Assembly: GCF_039523075.1 (NCBI RefSeq)
Contig: NZ_BAAAEP010000001.1
Coordinates: 186,001 to 250,000 of the forward strand
Length of the DNA stretch: 64,000 bases
Source: Caenispirillum bisanense
GTDB lineage: Bacteria > Pseudomonadota > Alphaproteobacteria > Rhodospirillales > Rhodospirillaceae
Reading direction: 5' to 3'
Both the position numbers and the translations under genes were made by a program. Positions 16,051 through 24,237 of the stretch are shown piece by piece. Every line of letters starts with the position of its first letter. Position 1 is the first letter of the stretch. The notes under the pieces were generated by a model, which was given only the letters and a program-made list of their open reading frames with translations, made no database searches and had not been told where the DNA came from.

Positions 16051-17169
16051 TCACTCCGCCGCCAGCCGCGGTGCCTCCGCCGGGAGGTCTTCCGGGCGGG
16101 CGTAGGTGCGGCCGAAGCGGTTGTTCAGGAAGTCTGCCAGGCGGATGTCCTCCTGCCGCACGAAGCCCTGCTGCGGCAGGTGGCCGCTCGCCAGCAGGTC
16201 GAGCACGGCGCAGATGCCGGCGGCGGTGGTCGCCTGGATGCCCGAGTACAGCTTGCCGTCGATCTCGCGGCCGTAGACCTTGTGGGCGTAGCTTTCCTGC
16301 ATCAGCCGGCCCTGCTTCCAGCCCGAGACGGTGACGAAGATCAGGATCACGTCCTGCATGGTCGCCGGGATGGCGTTTTCCAGGATGTCTTTCAGCACGT
16401 CGCGGCGGCTGGCGAGGTTCAGATCCTGCAGCAGCGCCTTCATCAGGTCGCGGTGGCCGGGATAGCGCACCGACTTGTAGTTCATGGTGCGCACCTTGCC
16501 GGCCAGCGTCTCGCACAGGGTGCCGAGCCCGCCGGAGGTGTTGAAGGCCTCGTAGCGCACGCCGTCGAGGCTGAATTCCTCGCGCTCTTCCAGGGCCGGA
16601 ACGGCGGTCAGGCGGCCGTTGACGATGGCCTCGCAGGGCTCGATGTACTCGTTGATGACGCCGTCGGTCGACCACGTCAGGTTATAGTTGAGCGCATTGC
16701 TGGGATAAAGCGGCAGGGCGCCGACGCGCATGCCCACCGTATCCAGCCGCTCGAACCGCTGCGCCAGGTCGTGGGCGACGATGGAGATGAAGCCCGGCGC
16801 CAGGCCGCACTGGGGGATGAAGGCGGTGGCGGCGCCCTTGGCGAAGCCCTTCACCGCCTTGGTGGAGGCGACATCCTCGGTGAGGTCGAGGTAATGCACG
16901 CCGGCGGCGCGGGCGGCTTCCGCCACCTTCACGGTCAGGTCGAAGGGCAGGGCGGACAGCACCGCGTAACGGCCGCGCATGGCCGCCGTCAGGGCCGCCA
17001 CGTCGGAGGCATCGAGCACCAGCGTCTTCACCCCCGCCTTCTTCGGCAGGCGGTCCAGCGCCGCCTGCGAGCGGTCGGCGACGGTGACGGCATAGTCGCC
17101 GGTCAGCGCCAGGAAGTCGCAGATGGTCTCGCCGATCTTGCCGCCGCCGAGTACGAGAATGTCGCGCAT
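16051..17169 (-). CDS. saccharopine dehydrogenase-like oxidoreductase
   Basis: 372 residues. A Rossmann N-terminus (MRDILVLGGGKIGETICDFL, GxGxxG type) is followed by the saccharopine-dehydrogenase C-terminal domain (GLAPGFISIVAHDLAQRF, LTWSTDGVINEYI, RYPGHRDLMKALL). The family includes lysine 6-dehydrogenase, saccharopine reductases and carboxynorspermidine synthase; the exact reaction cannot be read from sequence. It is transcribed away from an Lrp/AsnC regulator 143 nt upstream, which fits amino-acid (probably lysine-related) oxidation under ligand control. Confidence 0.85.
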   Translation of the reverse strand: MRDILVLGGGKIGETICDFLALTGDYAVTVADRSQAALDRLPKKAGVKTLVLDASDVAALTAAMRGRYAVLSALPFDLTVKVAEAARAAGVHYLDLTEDVASTKAVKGFAKGAATAFIPQCGLAPGFISIVAHDLAQRFERLDTVGMRVGALPLYPSNALNYNLTWSTDGVINEYIEPCEAIVNGRLTAVPALEEREEFSLDGVRYEAFNTSGGLGTLCETLAGKVRTMNYKSVRYPGHRDLMKALLQDLNLASRRDVLKDILENAIPATMQDVILIFVTVSGWKQGRLMQESYAHKVYGREIDGKLYSGIQATTAAGICAVLDLLASGHLPQQGFVRQEDIRLADFLNNRFGRTYARPEDLPAEAPRLAAE

Positions 17170-17312
17170 GAGAACTCTCCCAGATCGAGTGAAGCCGAGC
17201 GTCCTTGTCGGGCTCTTGAGATCCAGTGTGGCGGTCAGCGGTGTCGATTTGAAGCGGCGCTTCTGCCAGAATGGCGGCAGTTTGCAGTCAAAGTGACGGA
17301 AGGTTCGGCGGA

Positions 17313-17741
17313 ATGATGGATGACCTCGACCGGCGGCTGCTGGAGTGCCTGCGCCTGGACGCCCGCGAGAGCACGGCGGCCCTGGCCCGCAAGCTGCGGC
17401 TGTCGCGCTCCACCGTGCAGGCGCGGCTGCGGCGGCTGGAGGAAACCGGCGTCATCGCCGGCTATACGGTGCGGCTGGCGGAGGACGTGTCGGCCCGGCT
17501 GATCCGCGCCCACGTCATGCTGAGCGTCAGCCCCAAGCTGGCGGCCGGCGTCGTCCACGCCCTGCGCAAGATGGAGGGGGTACGGGCGCTGCACACCATC
17601 AGCGGCGCCTATGACATGATCGCCATCGCGGTGGCCGAGACCATGGGGGCCATGGACGCCCTCATCGACCGCATCGGCGCGGTGGAGGGGGTGGAGCGCA
17701 CCACCACCTCCATCCTCATGACCACCAAGTTCGAGCGATAA
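17313..17741 (+). CDS. Lrp/AsnC family transcriptional regulator
   Basis: 142 residues from ATG 17313 (ATG 17316 is equally possible). The N-terminal winged helix-turn-helix begins LDRRLLECLRLDARESTAAL, with recognition helix SRSTVQARLRRLEETGVI. The C-terminal AsnC ligand-binding (RAM) domain contains VRALHTISGAYDMIAIAVA and ends TTTSILMTTKFER. It is divergent from the saccharopine-dehydrogenase-like gene and probably controls it in response to an amino acid. Confidence 0.93.
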   Translation: MMDDLDRRLLECLRLDARESTAALARKLRLSRSTVQARLRRLEETGVIAGYTVRLAEDVSARLIRAHVMLSVSPKLAAGVVHALRKMEGVRALHTISGAYDMIAIAVAETMGAMDALIDRIGAVEGVERTTTSILMTTKFER

Positions 17742-17839
17742 AAGCGATCAAAAACGGTCGGATTATCGGCGTGATAATGAGAGCGGTTCGCAATACCTTG
17801 GGGCATCGGAACACAGCCACCCGAGCCAGGGAGCGGACC

Positions 17840-18049
17840 ATGAAGAGCCTGACCAAGACCGTCACTTTCGCCATCGTGCACTTCACGGTCGCCTTCACGG
17901 TGGCCTACCTGCTGACCGGCAGCATCGCCATCTCCAGCGCCGTGGCGCTGGTGGAGCCGGCGGTCAACACCGTCGCCTTCTACTTCCACGAACGGGCGTG
18001 GGAGATGGTGGAGAAGGCCCGGCGCTGGGGCGGGTTCGCCGCCGCCTGA
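17840..18049 (+). CDS. DUF2061 family small membrane protein
   Basis: 69 residues with a GGGAG ribosome site before ATG 17840. The helical hairpin (TFAIVHFTVAFTVAYLLTGS and ISSAVALVEPAVNTVAFYFHERAW) is typical of DUF2061, including the conserved HERAW motif before a basic amphipathic tail. The function of the family is unknown. Confidence 0.85.
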   Translation: MKSLTKTVTFAIVHFTVAFTVAYLLTGSIAISSAVALVEPAVNTVAFYFHERAWEMVEKARRWGGFAAA

Positions 18050-18217
18050 CCCCGCCGCCGGTCATCGGGCGGCGCGACCTGCGGTGCGGCGGTTGCGGAT
18101 CGGGGGGCGGCCTCTCACCTTCTGGCTGAGGCGGCAAGGGTGGTGCGCTGCGGCTCATGCCGCTAGACTCAGGCCTCTGACGCTTCTCCGACAGACGGCA
18201 GGCAGGAGAGACCGCCC

Positions 18218-19156
18218 ATGATCCGCACCGCCCGCACGCTCCTCGGCGCCGCTTTGGCCGCCGTGATCGCCGCCGCGCCCCTGGCCGCCGCCGGGGCCGC
18301 CGAGCGCATCACCGTCGCCTCCAAGATCGACACCGAGGGCGCGCTGCTCGGCAACATGATCGTGCAGGCGCTGGAGGCCGCCGGCTTCCAGGTGGAGAAC
18401 AAGCTGCAGCTGGGCCCGACCAACATCGTGCGCGGCGCCCTGCTGGCCGGCGAAGTCGACCTTTACCCCGAGTACACCGGCAACGGCGCCTTCTTCACCA
18501 AGACCGACGACGACCCGGCCTGGAAGGACGCCGCCGCCGGCTACGAGAAGATCCGCCAGATGGACCTGGAGCAGAACGCCCTGGTCTGGCTGCCGCCGGC
18601 GCGGGCCAACAATACCTGGGCCATCGCCGTGCGCGGCGATGTGGCGCGTGAACACAACCTCGCCACCATGGCCGACTTCGGCGCCTGGGTGAAAGGCGGC
18701 GGCGAGGTGCGGCTGGCTGCCTCGGCCGAGTTCGTCGAGAGCCCGGCGGCGCTGCCCGCCTTCCAGCAGGCCTACGGCTTCGAGCTGTCGCAGGATCAGC
18801 TGCTGGTGCTGTCGGGCGGCAACACCGCCGCCACCATCCGCGCCGCCGCCGAAGGGACCAGCGGCGCCAATGCCGCCATGGTCTACGGCACCGACGGCGC
18901 CATCGCCGCCGCCGAGCTGGTGGTGATGGACGATCCCGAGGGCGTGCAGATGGTCTACGAGCCGGCGCCGGTGGTGCGCAAGGCGGTGCTCGACGCCCAT
19001 CCGCAGATCGCCGAGGCGCTGGCGCCCATCTTCGCCGCCCTCGACCGCGAGACGCTGCAGGAGCTGAACGGCCGCATCCAGGTGGACGGCCTGCCGGCCC
19101 GCCAGGTGGCGCGGGAGTGGCTGGACAGCCGCGGCCTCGCCGGCACCGCCAACTGA
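18218..19156 (+). CDS. osmoprotectant ABC transporter substrate-binding protein
   Basis: 312 residues with a signal peptide (cleavage near AAGAAERITVASK). The OpuAC/OsmF-type binding fold shows VASKIDTEGALLGNMIVQAL, GEVDLYPEYTGNGAFF and AAMVYGTDGAI. Family members (YehZ/OsmF, OpuBC, OpuCC) bind glycine betaine, choline or related quaternary amines. It is the first gene of a tight four-gene operon (binding protein, permease, ATPase, permease) in the order of E. coli yehZYXW. Confidence 0.93.
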   Translation: MIRTARTLLGAALAAVIAAAPLAAAGAAERITVASKIDTEGALLGNMIVQALEAAGFQVENKLQLGPTNIVRGALLAGEVDLYPEYTGNGAFFTKTDDDPAWKDAAAGYEKIRQMDLEQNALVWLPPARANNTWAIAVRGDVAREHNLATMADFGAWVKGGGEVRLAASAEFVESPAALPAFQQAYGFELSQDQLLVLSGGNTAATIRAAAEGTSGANAAMVYGTDGAIAAAELVVMDDPEGVQMVYEPAPVVRKAVLDAHPQIAEALAPIFAALDRETLQELNGRIQVDGLPARQVAREWLDSRGLAGTAN

Positions 19157-19167
19157 GCCGGCCGGTT

Positions 19168-20382
19168 TTGAGCATTTCCTCCGTGGATGCCGCCGGCGCG
19201 GCTGACCGCCGCCGCCGGTGGGTGGCCGACCGGGTGCTGCTGACCCTGTGGATCGCCGGCGCGGCGGCGGCGCCGCTGCTGCCCTTCGCCGGCCTCGCCC
19301 GCAACCGTCTGGTCTCCGCCGCGCCAGTGGAACTGGCGGCGGCCCTGCTGCCGTGGCAGGCGTGGACGGCGGCCGGGCTGGCGGCGCTGCTGCTGGTGGC
19401 AGCGGTGGCCTCGCCGCTGCCGCGCCGGCTGGCGGAAGGGCTGGTTCTGGCGGCGGCCGGCGGGCTGCTGGTGCTGCTGCTGGCGGCGGTGGGCGACTAC
19501 GCCGGTCGCGCCGTCTCGCCGGAGGCGCCGGCGGCGCGGGTGGCGCTCGGCTCCGCCTTCTGGGTGCTGCTGTTCTGCTGCACCCTGGCGCTGATCAACG
19601 CCTTCCAGCGGCTGCGGGCCGGGCTGGCGCCGCAGGTGCTGTTCGCCCTGGCGATGACGGCGGCGGTGGCGGCGCTGTTCGCGCTTGGCCACTTCGACGC
19701 CCTGTCGATCATGCGCGAGTATGCCAACCGCAGCGATGCCTTCGGGTCGGAGCTGCTGACCCACCTGCGGCTGGTCGGCTCTGCCCTGCTGCCGGCGCTG
19801 GCCCTCGGCCTGCCGCTGGGCCTGTGGGCGTGGCGGCGGCCGGCGGTGCGGACGGGGCTGTTCGGCCTCCTCAACGTCTTTCAGACCATCCCGTCCATCG
19901 CCCTGTTCGCCCTGCTGGTGGCGCCGCTGTCGGCGCTGGGCGACGCGGTGCCGGCCCTGAAGGCGCTGGGGGTGAAGGGCATCGGGGCGGCGCCGGCGGT
20001 GATCGCGCTGGTGATCTATGCCCTGCTGCCGGTGGTCCGCAACACCTACGCCGGCTTTGCCGGGGTGCCGCCGGCGGCCATCGAGGCGGCGCGCGGCATG
20101 GGCATGACCCCCCGGCAGGTGCTGTGGCGGGTGGAACTGCCGCTGGCCCTGCCGGTGATCCTGTCCGGCCTACGTATTGTGACGGTCCAGGCCATCGGGC
20201 TGACGGTGGTGGCGGCGCTGATCGGCGCCGGCGGCCTTGGCACCTTCATTTTCCAGGGGCTCGGCCAGTACGCCATCGACCTGGTGCTGCTGGGCGCCAT
20301 TCCCACCATTGTTCTCGCCGTCGCCGCCGATTTCCTGCTGCAGATCCTGGTGGCGCTGAGCCGGCCCAAGGGGGCACGATGA
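19168..20382 (+). CDS. osmoprotectant ABC transporter permease (YehY-like, with N-terminal extension)
   Basis: About 404 residues. No good start is visible: TTG 19168 is taken because it follows the preceding stop by 11 nt; GTG 19183 is possible. An N-terminal region of four to five hydrophobic segments (about residues 20-190) precedes the BPD_transp_1 permease domain with the EAA loop, EAARGMGMTPRQVLWRVELPLALPVILSG. The long extra hydrophobic N-terminus is the YehY form of the family. The stop overlaps the ATPase start (ATGA). Confidence 0.9.
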   Translation: MSISSVDAAGAADRRRRWVADRVLLTLWIAGAAAAPLLPFAGLARNRLVSAAPVELAAALLPWQAWTAAGLAALLLVAAVASPLPRRLAEGLVLAAAGGLLVLLLAAVGDYAGRAVSPEAPAARVALGSAFWVLLFCCTLALINAFQRLRAGLAPQVLFALAMTAAVAALFALGHFDALSIMREYANRSDAFGSELLTHLRLVGSALLPALALGLPLGLWAWRRPAVRTGLFGLLNVFQTIPSIALFALLVAPLSALGDAVPALKALGVKGIGAAPAVIALVIYALLPVVRNTYAGFAGVPPAAIEAARGMGMTPRQVLWRVELPLALPVILSGLRIVTVQAIGLTVVAALIGAGGLGTFIFQGLGQYAIDLVLLGAIPTIVLAVAADFLLQILVALSRPKGAR

Positions 20383-21479
20383 TCGAACTGCATGGCCTGA
20401 CCAAGCTTTACGACGACGCGCGGGTGGTCGACGACGTGTCGCTGACCGTCGATCAGGGCGAGTTCTGCGTCCTCATCGGCCCCTCCGGCTGCGGCAAGTC
20501 CACCACGTTGAAGATGATCAACCGGCTGGTGCCGCTCACCTCCGGCCGCATCCTGCTGCACGGCGAGGACGTCGCCGCGCTGCCGGCGGAGCAACTGCGG
20601 CGGCGCATCGGCTATGCCATCCAGTCCATTGGCCTGTTCCCGCACTGGACGGTGGCGCAGAACATCGCCGTGGTGCCGACGCTGCTGAAGTGGCCGAAGG
20701 CGCGCATCGCCGACCGGGTGGAGGAACTGCTGGCGCTGCTGCGCCTGGATGCCGACGGCTTCCGCGACAAGTACCCGCACGAACTGTCCGGCGGTCAGGC
20801 GCAGCGGGTGGGGGTGGCGCGGGCGCTGGCCGCCGACCCCGACGTGATGCTCATGGACGAGCCCTTCGGCGCCCTCGACCCCATCACCCGCGAGGTGCTG
20901 CAGGCGGAACTGGCGCGGGTGCATCACGAAACCGGCAAGACCATCGTCTTCGTCACCCACGACATGGACGAGGCGCTGAAGCTCGCCACCCGCATCGCGG
21001 TGATGAACGAGGGCCGGCTGGTGCAGTACGACCGGCCGATCGAGCTGCTGTTCTCCCCCGCCGATGATTTCGTGCGCGACTTCCTCGGCAAGGCGGACCT
21101 CGGCCTCAAGCTGCTGACCCGGCGGTGGGTGCATCAGTACGTGGCGCCGGCGCCGTGGGCCGACCGGCGGGCCTCCATGGGCTCGCTGCGGGACATCGTC
21201 GCCACCCACGGCCACGTCTGGCTGGTGGACGGCGACGGCCGGCCGGAGGGTTTGTTCGGCGCCCGGCTGTGGCGGGCCGAGGGCGATCCGCTGGGCGAAC
21301 TCAGCCGCATCCACCCGGACTGGCTCGCCACCCCGGAGATGACCATGAAGGAGGCGCTGTCGCGCATGGTGTGGCGTCGCGTGCTGGCCCTGCCGGTGGT
21401 GGACGCGGACGGCCGGCTGTCCGGCGAGGTCACCATGGCCGGCGTCATGGGCCGCCAGCCGGAAGGGGCGGCGGCATGA
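20379..21479 (+). CDS. osmoprotectant ABC transporter ATP-binding protein with CBS domains
   Basis: 366 residues. Walker A is GPSGCGKSTT (residues about 33-42), the signature is LSGGQAQRVGVARAL and Walker B is VMLMDEPFGALD, followed by the switch histidine in VFVTHDMDEAL. The C-terminal third (about 250-360) carries two CBS motifs, as in ProV, OpuCA and YehX, where they sense ionic strength or nucleotides. It is coupled by 4-nt ATGA overlaps to both flanking permease genes. Confidence 0.96.
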   Translation: MIELHGLTKLYDDARVVDDVSLTVDQGEFCVLIGPSGCGKSTTLKMINRLVPLTSGRILLHGEDVAALPAEQLRRRIGYAIQSIGLFPHWTVAQNIAVVPTLLKWPKARIADRVEELLALLRLDADGFRDKYPHELSGGQAQRVGVARALAADPDVMLMDEPFGALDPITREVLQAELARVHHETGKTIVFVTHDMDEALKLATRIAVMNEGRLVQYDRPIELLFSPADDFVRDFLGKADLGLKLLTRRWVHQYVAPAPWADRRASMGSLRDIVATHGHVWLVDGDGRPEGLFGARLWRAEGDPLGELSRIHPDWLATPEMTMKEALSRMVWRRVLALPVVDADGRLSGEVTMAGVMGRQPEGAAA

Positions 21480-22252
21480 CCGAGGCGACGGTGCTCGCCC
21501 CGCCCGCCGCCGGCCGCCGCCGCGCCCGGCCGCTGCTGCTGGCGGTTCTGGCGCTGGTGCTGGTCGGGCTGGTGCTGTTCATGCACGAGCTGGAGCCCCT
21601 GTTCCGCGCCTGGTTCCCCGACCTCGACCGCCCCATGTACCGGCGCGAGACCTTCCTGCGGCTGACGCTCGATCACGTCCTGCTGGTGCTGGTGTCGTCG
21701 GCGGTGTCGGTGGCGGTGGGGGTGTCGGCCGGCATCTTCGTCACCCGGCCGGCGGGGCGGGAGTTCGCGCCCATGGTTTCCGCCCTGTCCGCCATCGGCC
21801 AGACCTTCCCGCCGGCGGCGGTGCTGGCCATCGTGGTGCCACTGGCCGGCTTCGGCTTCGTGCCGACCATCGTCGCCCTGACCCTCTACGGCCTGCTGCC
21901 GGTGGTGCAGAACACCATCGCCGGCCTGGGAACCGTGCCGCCCGCCACCCTGGAGGCCGCCCGCGGCACCGGCATGAGCCGCTGGCAGATCCTGACGCGG
22001 GTGGAGCTGCCGCTGGCCATGCGGGTGATCATCGCCGGGGTGCGGGTTTCGGTGATCATCAACATCGGTACCGCCACCATCGGCTCCACCGTCGGCGCCC
22101 GCAGCCTCGGCACCCCCATCATCGCCGGCCTGGTGGGCGACAACATCGCCTATGTCATCCAGGGCGCGGCGGTGGTCGGCCTGCTCGCCATCGTCACCGA
22201 CATGGCCTTCGAACAGGTGGAACGCCGGTTCACCTTCGGCGGGAGGGGGTGA
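21476..22252 (+). CDS. osmoprotectant ABC transporter permease (YehW-like)
   Basis: 258 residues, ATG overlapping the ATPase stop. It has one N-terminal anchor helix and then the five-helix BPD_transp_1 core, with the EAA loop reading EAARGTGMSRWQILTRVELPLAM. It would pair with the upstream permease to form the heterodimeric channel. Confidence 0.95.
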   Translation: MTEATVLAPPAAGRRRARPLLLAVLALVLVGLVLFMHELEPLFRAWFPDLDRPMYRRETFLRLTLDHVLLVLVSSAVSVAVGVSAGIFVTRPAGREFAPMVSALSAIGQTFPPAAVLAIVVPLAGFGFVPTIVALTLYGLLPVVQNTIAGLGTVPPATLEAARGTGMSRWQILTRVELPLAMRVIIAGVRVSVIINIGTATIGSTVGARSLGTPIIAGLVGDNIAYVIQGAAVVGLLAIVTDMAFEQVERRFTFGGRG

Positions 22253-22334
22253 GGGCGAGGGGGAGGTTGAGCGCGGCGCCCTTTCGGCTCATGCTGCCGG
22301 CAGCAATCAAACCGATTCCCTCTCCGAGGCCGCC

Positions 22335-22619
22335 ATGCTGACTCCTCGTCAGTCGATCCCCCGCATCACCGGCGTGAAGGCCCTGCCGTCGCAGGGCCTG
22401 CGGGTCCGCTGGGATGACGGGCGGCAGAGCGACATCTGCCTCGCAGACTGGGTGGCGGCCCTTGATCCTGCCGTCACTCCGGCAGCGTCGGCCTGGGCGA
22501 CCCTGCGCATCGTCGATTTCGGCGCCGCCGTGCAGTGGGGGGACGATACCGGCTGCGCCATCGACAGCCTGCATCTGCGCCTGTTGGCCGATGAGCAGCA
22601 ACCACCGGAGCAAGTCTAA
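22335..22619 (+). CDS. DUF2442 family protein
   Basis: 94 residues from ATG 22335. PRITGVKALPSQGLRVRWDDG, CLADWVAALDPA and VQWGDDTGCAIDSLHLRLL match the DUF2442 layout (LTD-like small beta domain ending in an I-D-x-L-x-L-x-L helix). Many DUF2442 genes sit beside DUF4160 genes as toxin-antitoxin-like pairs; no partner is present here. The stop codon overlaps the A-run of a leftward terminator. Confidence 0.75.
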   Translation: MLTPRQSIPRITGVKALPSQGLRVRWDDGRQSDICLADWVAALDPAVTPAASAWATLRIVDFGAAVQWGDDTGCAIDSLHLRLLADEQQPPEQV

Positions 22620-22652
22620 AAAATCGGGGGAGACCCGTTCTGGATCTCCCCC
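22618..22652 (-). terminator. Rho-independent terminator of the pyrimidine-catabolism operon
   Basis: On the minus strand, an 8-bp stem GGGGGAGA/TCTCCCCC (22652-22645 with 22633-22626) followed by GATTTTTT. It lies 44 nt past the dihydropyrimidinase stop. Confidence 0.8.
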
Positions 22653-22695
22653 AAGTCGGGGCCTGTGTGTACGGCCTCTGGGAGCCCTGGGAGGG

Positions 22696-24156
22696 TTACT
22701 CCGCCGCAACCTTGCCGCCGCGGTCGACGGCGGTGGGGCGGAGGCGGTCGGCGGTGCGCTTCAGGGTGTCGAACACCGGCGCGAAGGCCGGGCGCTCGAT
22801 GTGGCGGCCGGAGCCGCGTTCGGCCTCAAGCGACCCGTTGCGGTACTTGACGACGCCGGCCGAGATGGTCACCGCCGGCAGGCCCGTCACCGTCATCCCT
22901 TCGAAGATGTTGAAGTCGACGTTCTGGTGGTGGGTCCTGGCGGAGATGGTCTTGGTCGCCGCCGGGTCCCACACCACGATGTCGGCATCGGCTCCGACGG
23001 CGATGGCGCCCTTGCGCGGGTGGATGTTGAAGATCTTGGCGGCGTTGGTGCTGGTGACGGCCACGAACTCGTTCATGGTCAGCCGGCCGGAGTTGACGCC
23101 GTGGTGCCACAGCACCGCCATGCGGTCCTCGACGCCGCCGGTGCCGTTGGGGATCTTGGTGAAGTCGTCCTTGCCGGCCGCCTTCTGGTCGGCGCAGAAG
23201 CAGCAGTGGTCGGTCGCCGTGGTGTGCAGGTTGCCGGACTGCAGCCCCTTCCACAGCGCCTCCTGATGCTCCTTGCTGCGGAACGGCGGGCTCATGACGT
23301 GGGCGGCGGCGAACTCGAAGTCGGGGTGGCGGTAGACGCTGTCGTCCACCAGCAGGTGGCCGGCCAGCACCTCGCCATAGACCCGCTGGCCGTTGGCGCG
23401 GGCGGCGGTGATGGCCTCCAGCGCCTCCTTGCACGAGGTATGGACGATGTAGAGCGGCGTGCCGAGCACCTGGGCGATGCGGATGGCGCGGTGGGCGGCT
23501 TCGCCCTCCACCTCCGGCGGGCGGGACAGCGGGTGCCCCTCCGGCCCGGTGATGCCCATGTCGCGGATCTTCTGCTGCAGGCGGAAGACCAGCTCGCCGT
23601 TCTCGGCGTGGACGGTCGGCATGGCGCCCAGTTCCAGCGCCCGGCTGAAGCTGTTGGCCAGGATCTCGTCGTCGGCCATGATGGCGTTCTTGTACGCCAT
23701 GAAGTGCTTGAAGCTGTTGACGCCGTGCTCGTTCACCAGCGTGCCCATGTCGCGGTGGACGGTTTCGTCCCACCACGTCACGGCGACGTGGAAGGAATAG
23801 TCGGCGCAGGCCTTCTCCGACCACTCCCGCCACTGGCGCCAGGCGTCCATCAGCTGCTGCTGCGGCGCCGGGATGACGAAGTCGATGATCATGGTGGTGC
23901 CGCCCGCGAGGCCGGCGGCGGTGCCGGTGTAGAAGTCCTCGCTGGCGACCGTGCCCATGAAGGGCAGCTGCATGTGGGTGTGCGGGTCGATGCCGCCGGG
24001 CATGACATAGGCGCCGCCGGCATCCACCACCTCGCAGCCGGCGGGAGCCTCCAGGTCCGGGCCGACGGCGACGATGCGGTCGCCCTCGCACAGCACGTCG
24101 GCGCGGGTGGTGGTCTCGGCGGTGACGACGGTGCCGCCCTTGATGAGCAATGCCAT
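22696..24156 (-). CDS. hydA: dihydropyrimidinase
   Basis: 486-residue cyclic amidohydrolase that opens 5,6-dihydrouracil or dihydrothymine to the N-carbamoyl beta-amino acid. The binuclear metal site is visible: His59 and His61 in DPHTHMQ, carboxylated Lys150 in NSFKHFMAYK, His183-type VHAENGE, and His in YIVHTSCKEAL. It is the last gene of a leftward five-gene operon for reductive pyrimidine breakdown. Homologous D-hydantoinases have the same motifs, but the operon settles the physiological role. Confidence 0.96.
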   Translation of the reverse strand: MALLIKGGTVVTAETTTRADVLCEGDRIVAVGPDLEAPAGCEVVDAGGAYVMPGGIDPHTHMQLPFMGTVASEDFYTGTAAGLAGGTTMIIDFVIPAPQQQLMDAWRQWREWSEKACADYSFHVAVTWWDETVHRDMGTLVNEHGVNSFKHFMAYKNAIMADDEILANSFSRALELGAMPTVHAENGELVFRLQQKIRDMGITGPEGHPLSRPPEVEGEAAHRAIRIAQVLGTPLYIVHTSCKEALEAITAARANGQRVYGEVLAGHLLVDDSVYRHPDFEFAAAHVMSPPFRSKEHQEALWKGLQSGNLHTTATDHCCFCADQKAAGKDDFTKIPNGTGGVEDRMAVLWHHGVNSGRLTMNEFVAVTSTNAAKIFNIHPRKGAIAVGADADIVVWDPAATKTISARTHHQNVDFNIFEGMTVTGLPAVTISAGVVKYRNGSLEAERGSGRHIERPAFAPVFDTLKRTADRLRPTAVDRGGKVAAE

Positions 24157-24173
24157 TGTCGATCTCCCAGGTC

Positions 24174-24201
24174 TTGGTCGTTGGTCGTTGGTCTTTGGTC
24201 G
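24174..24201 (+). repeat. tandem heptamer repeat (TTGGTCG x4)
   Basis: Four contiguous 7-nt units, TTGGTCG, TTGGTCG, TTGGTCT, TTGGTCG, in the short gap between the permease and dihydropyrimidinase genes. It would be transcribed in the operon mRNA. Confidence 0.8.
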
Positions 24202-24237
24202 TCGGGCGCAACGGGTGAGGGAAGGGGAACCCCCCGC

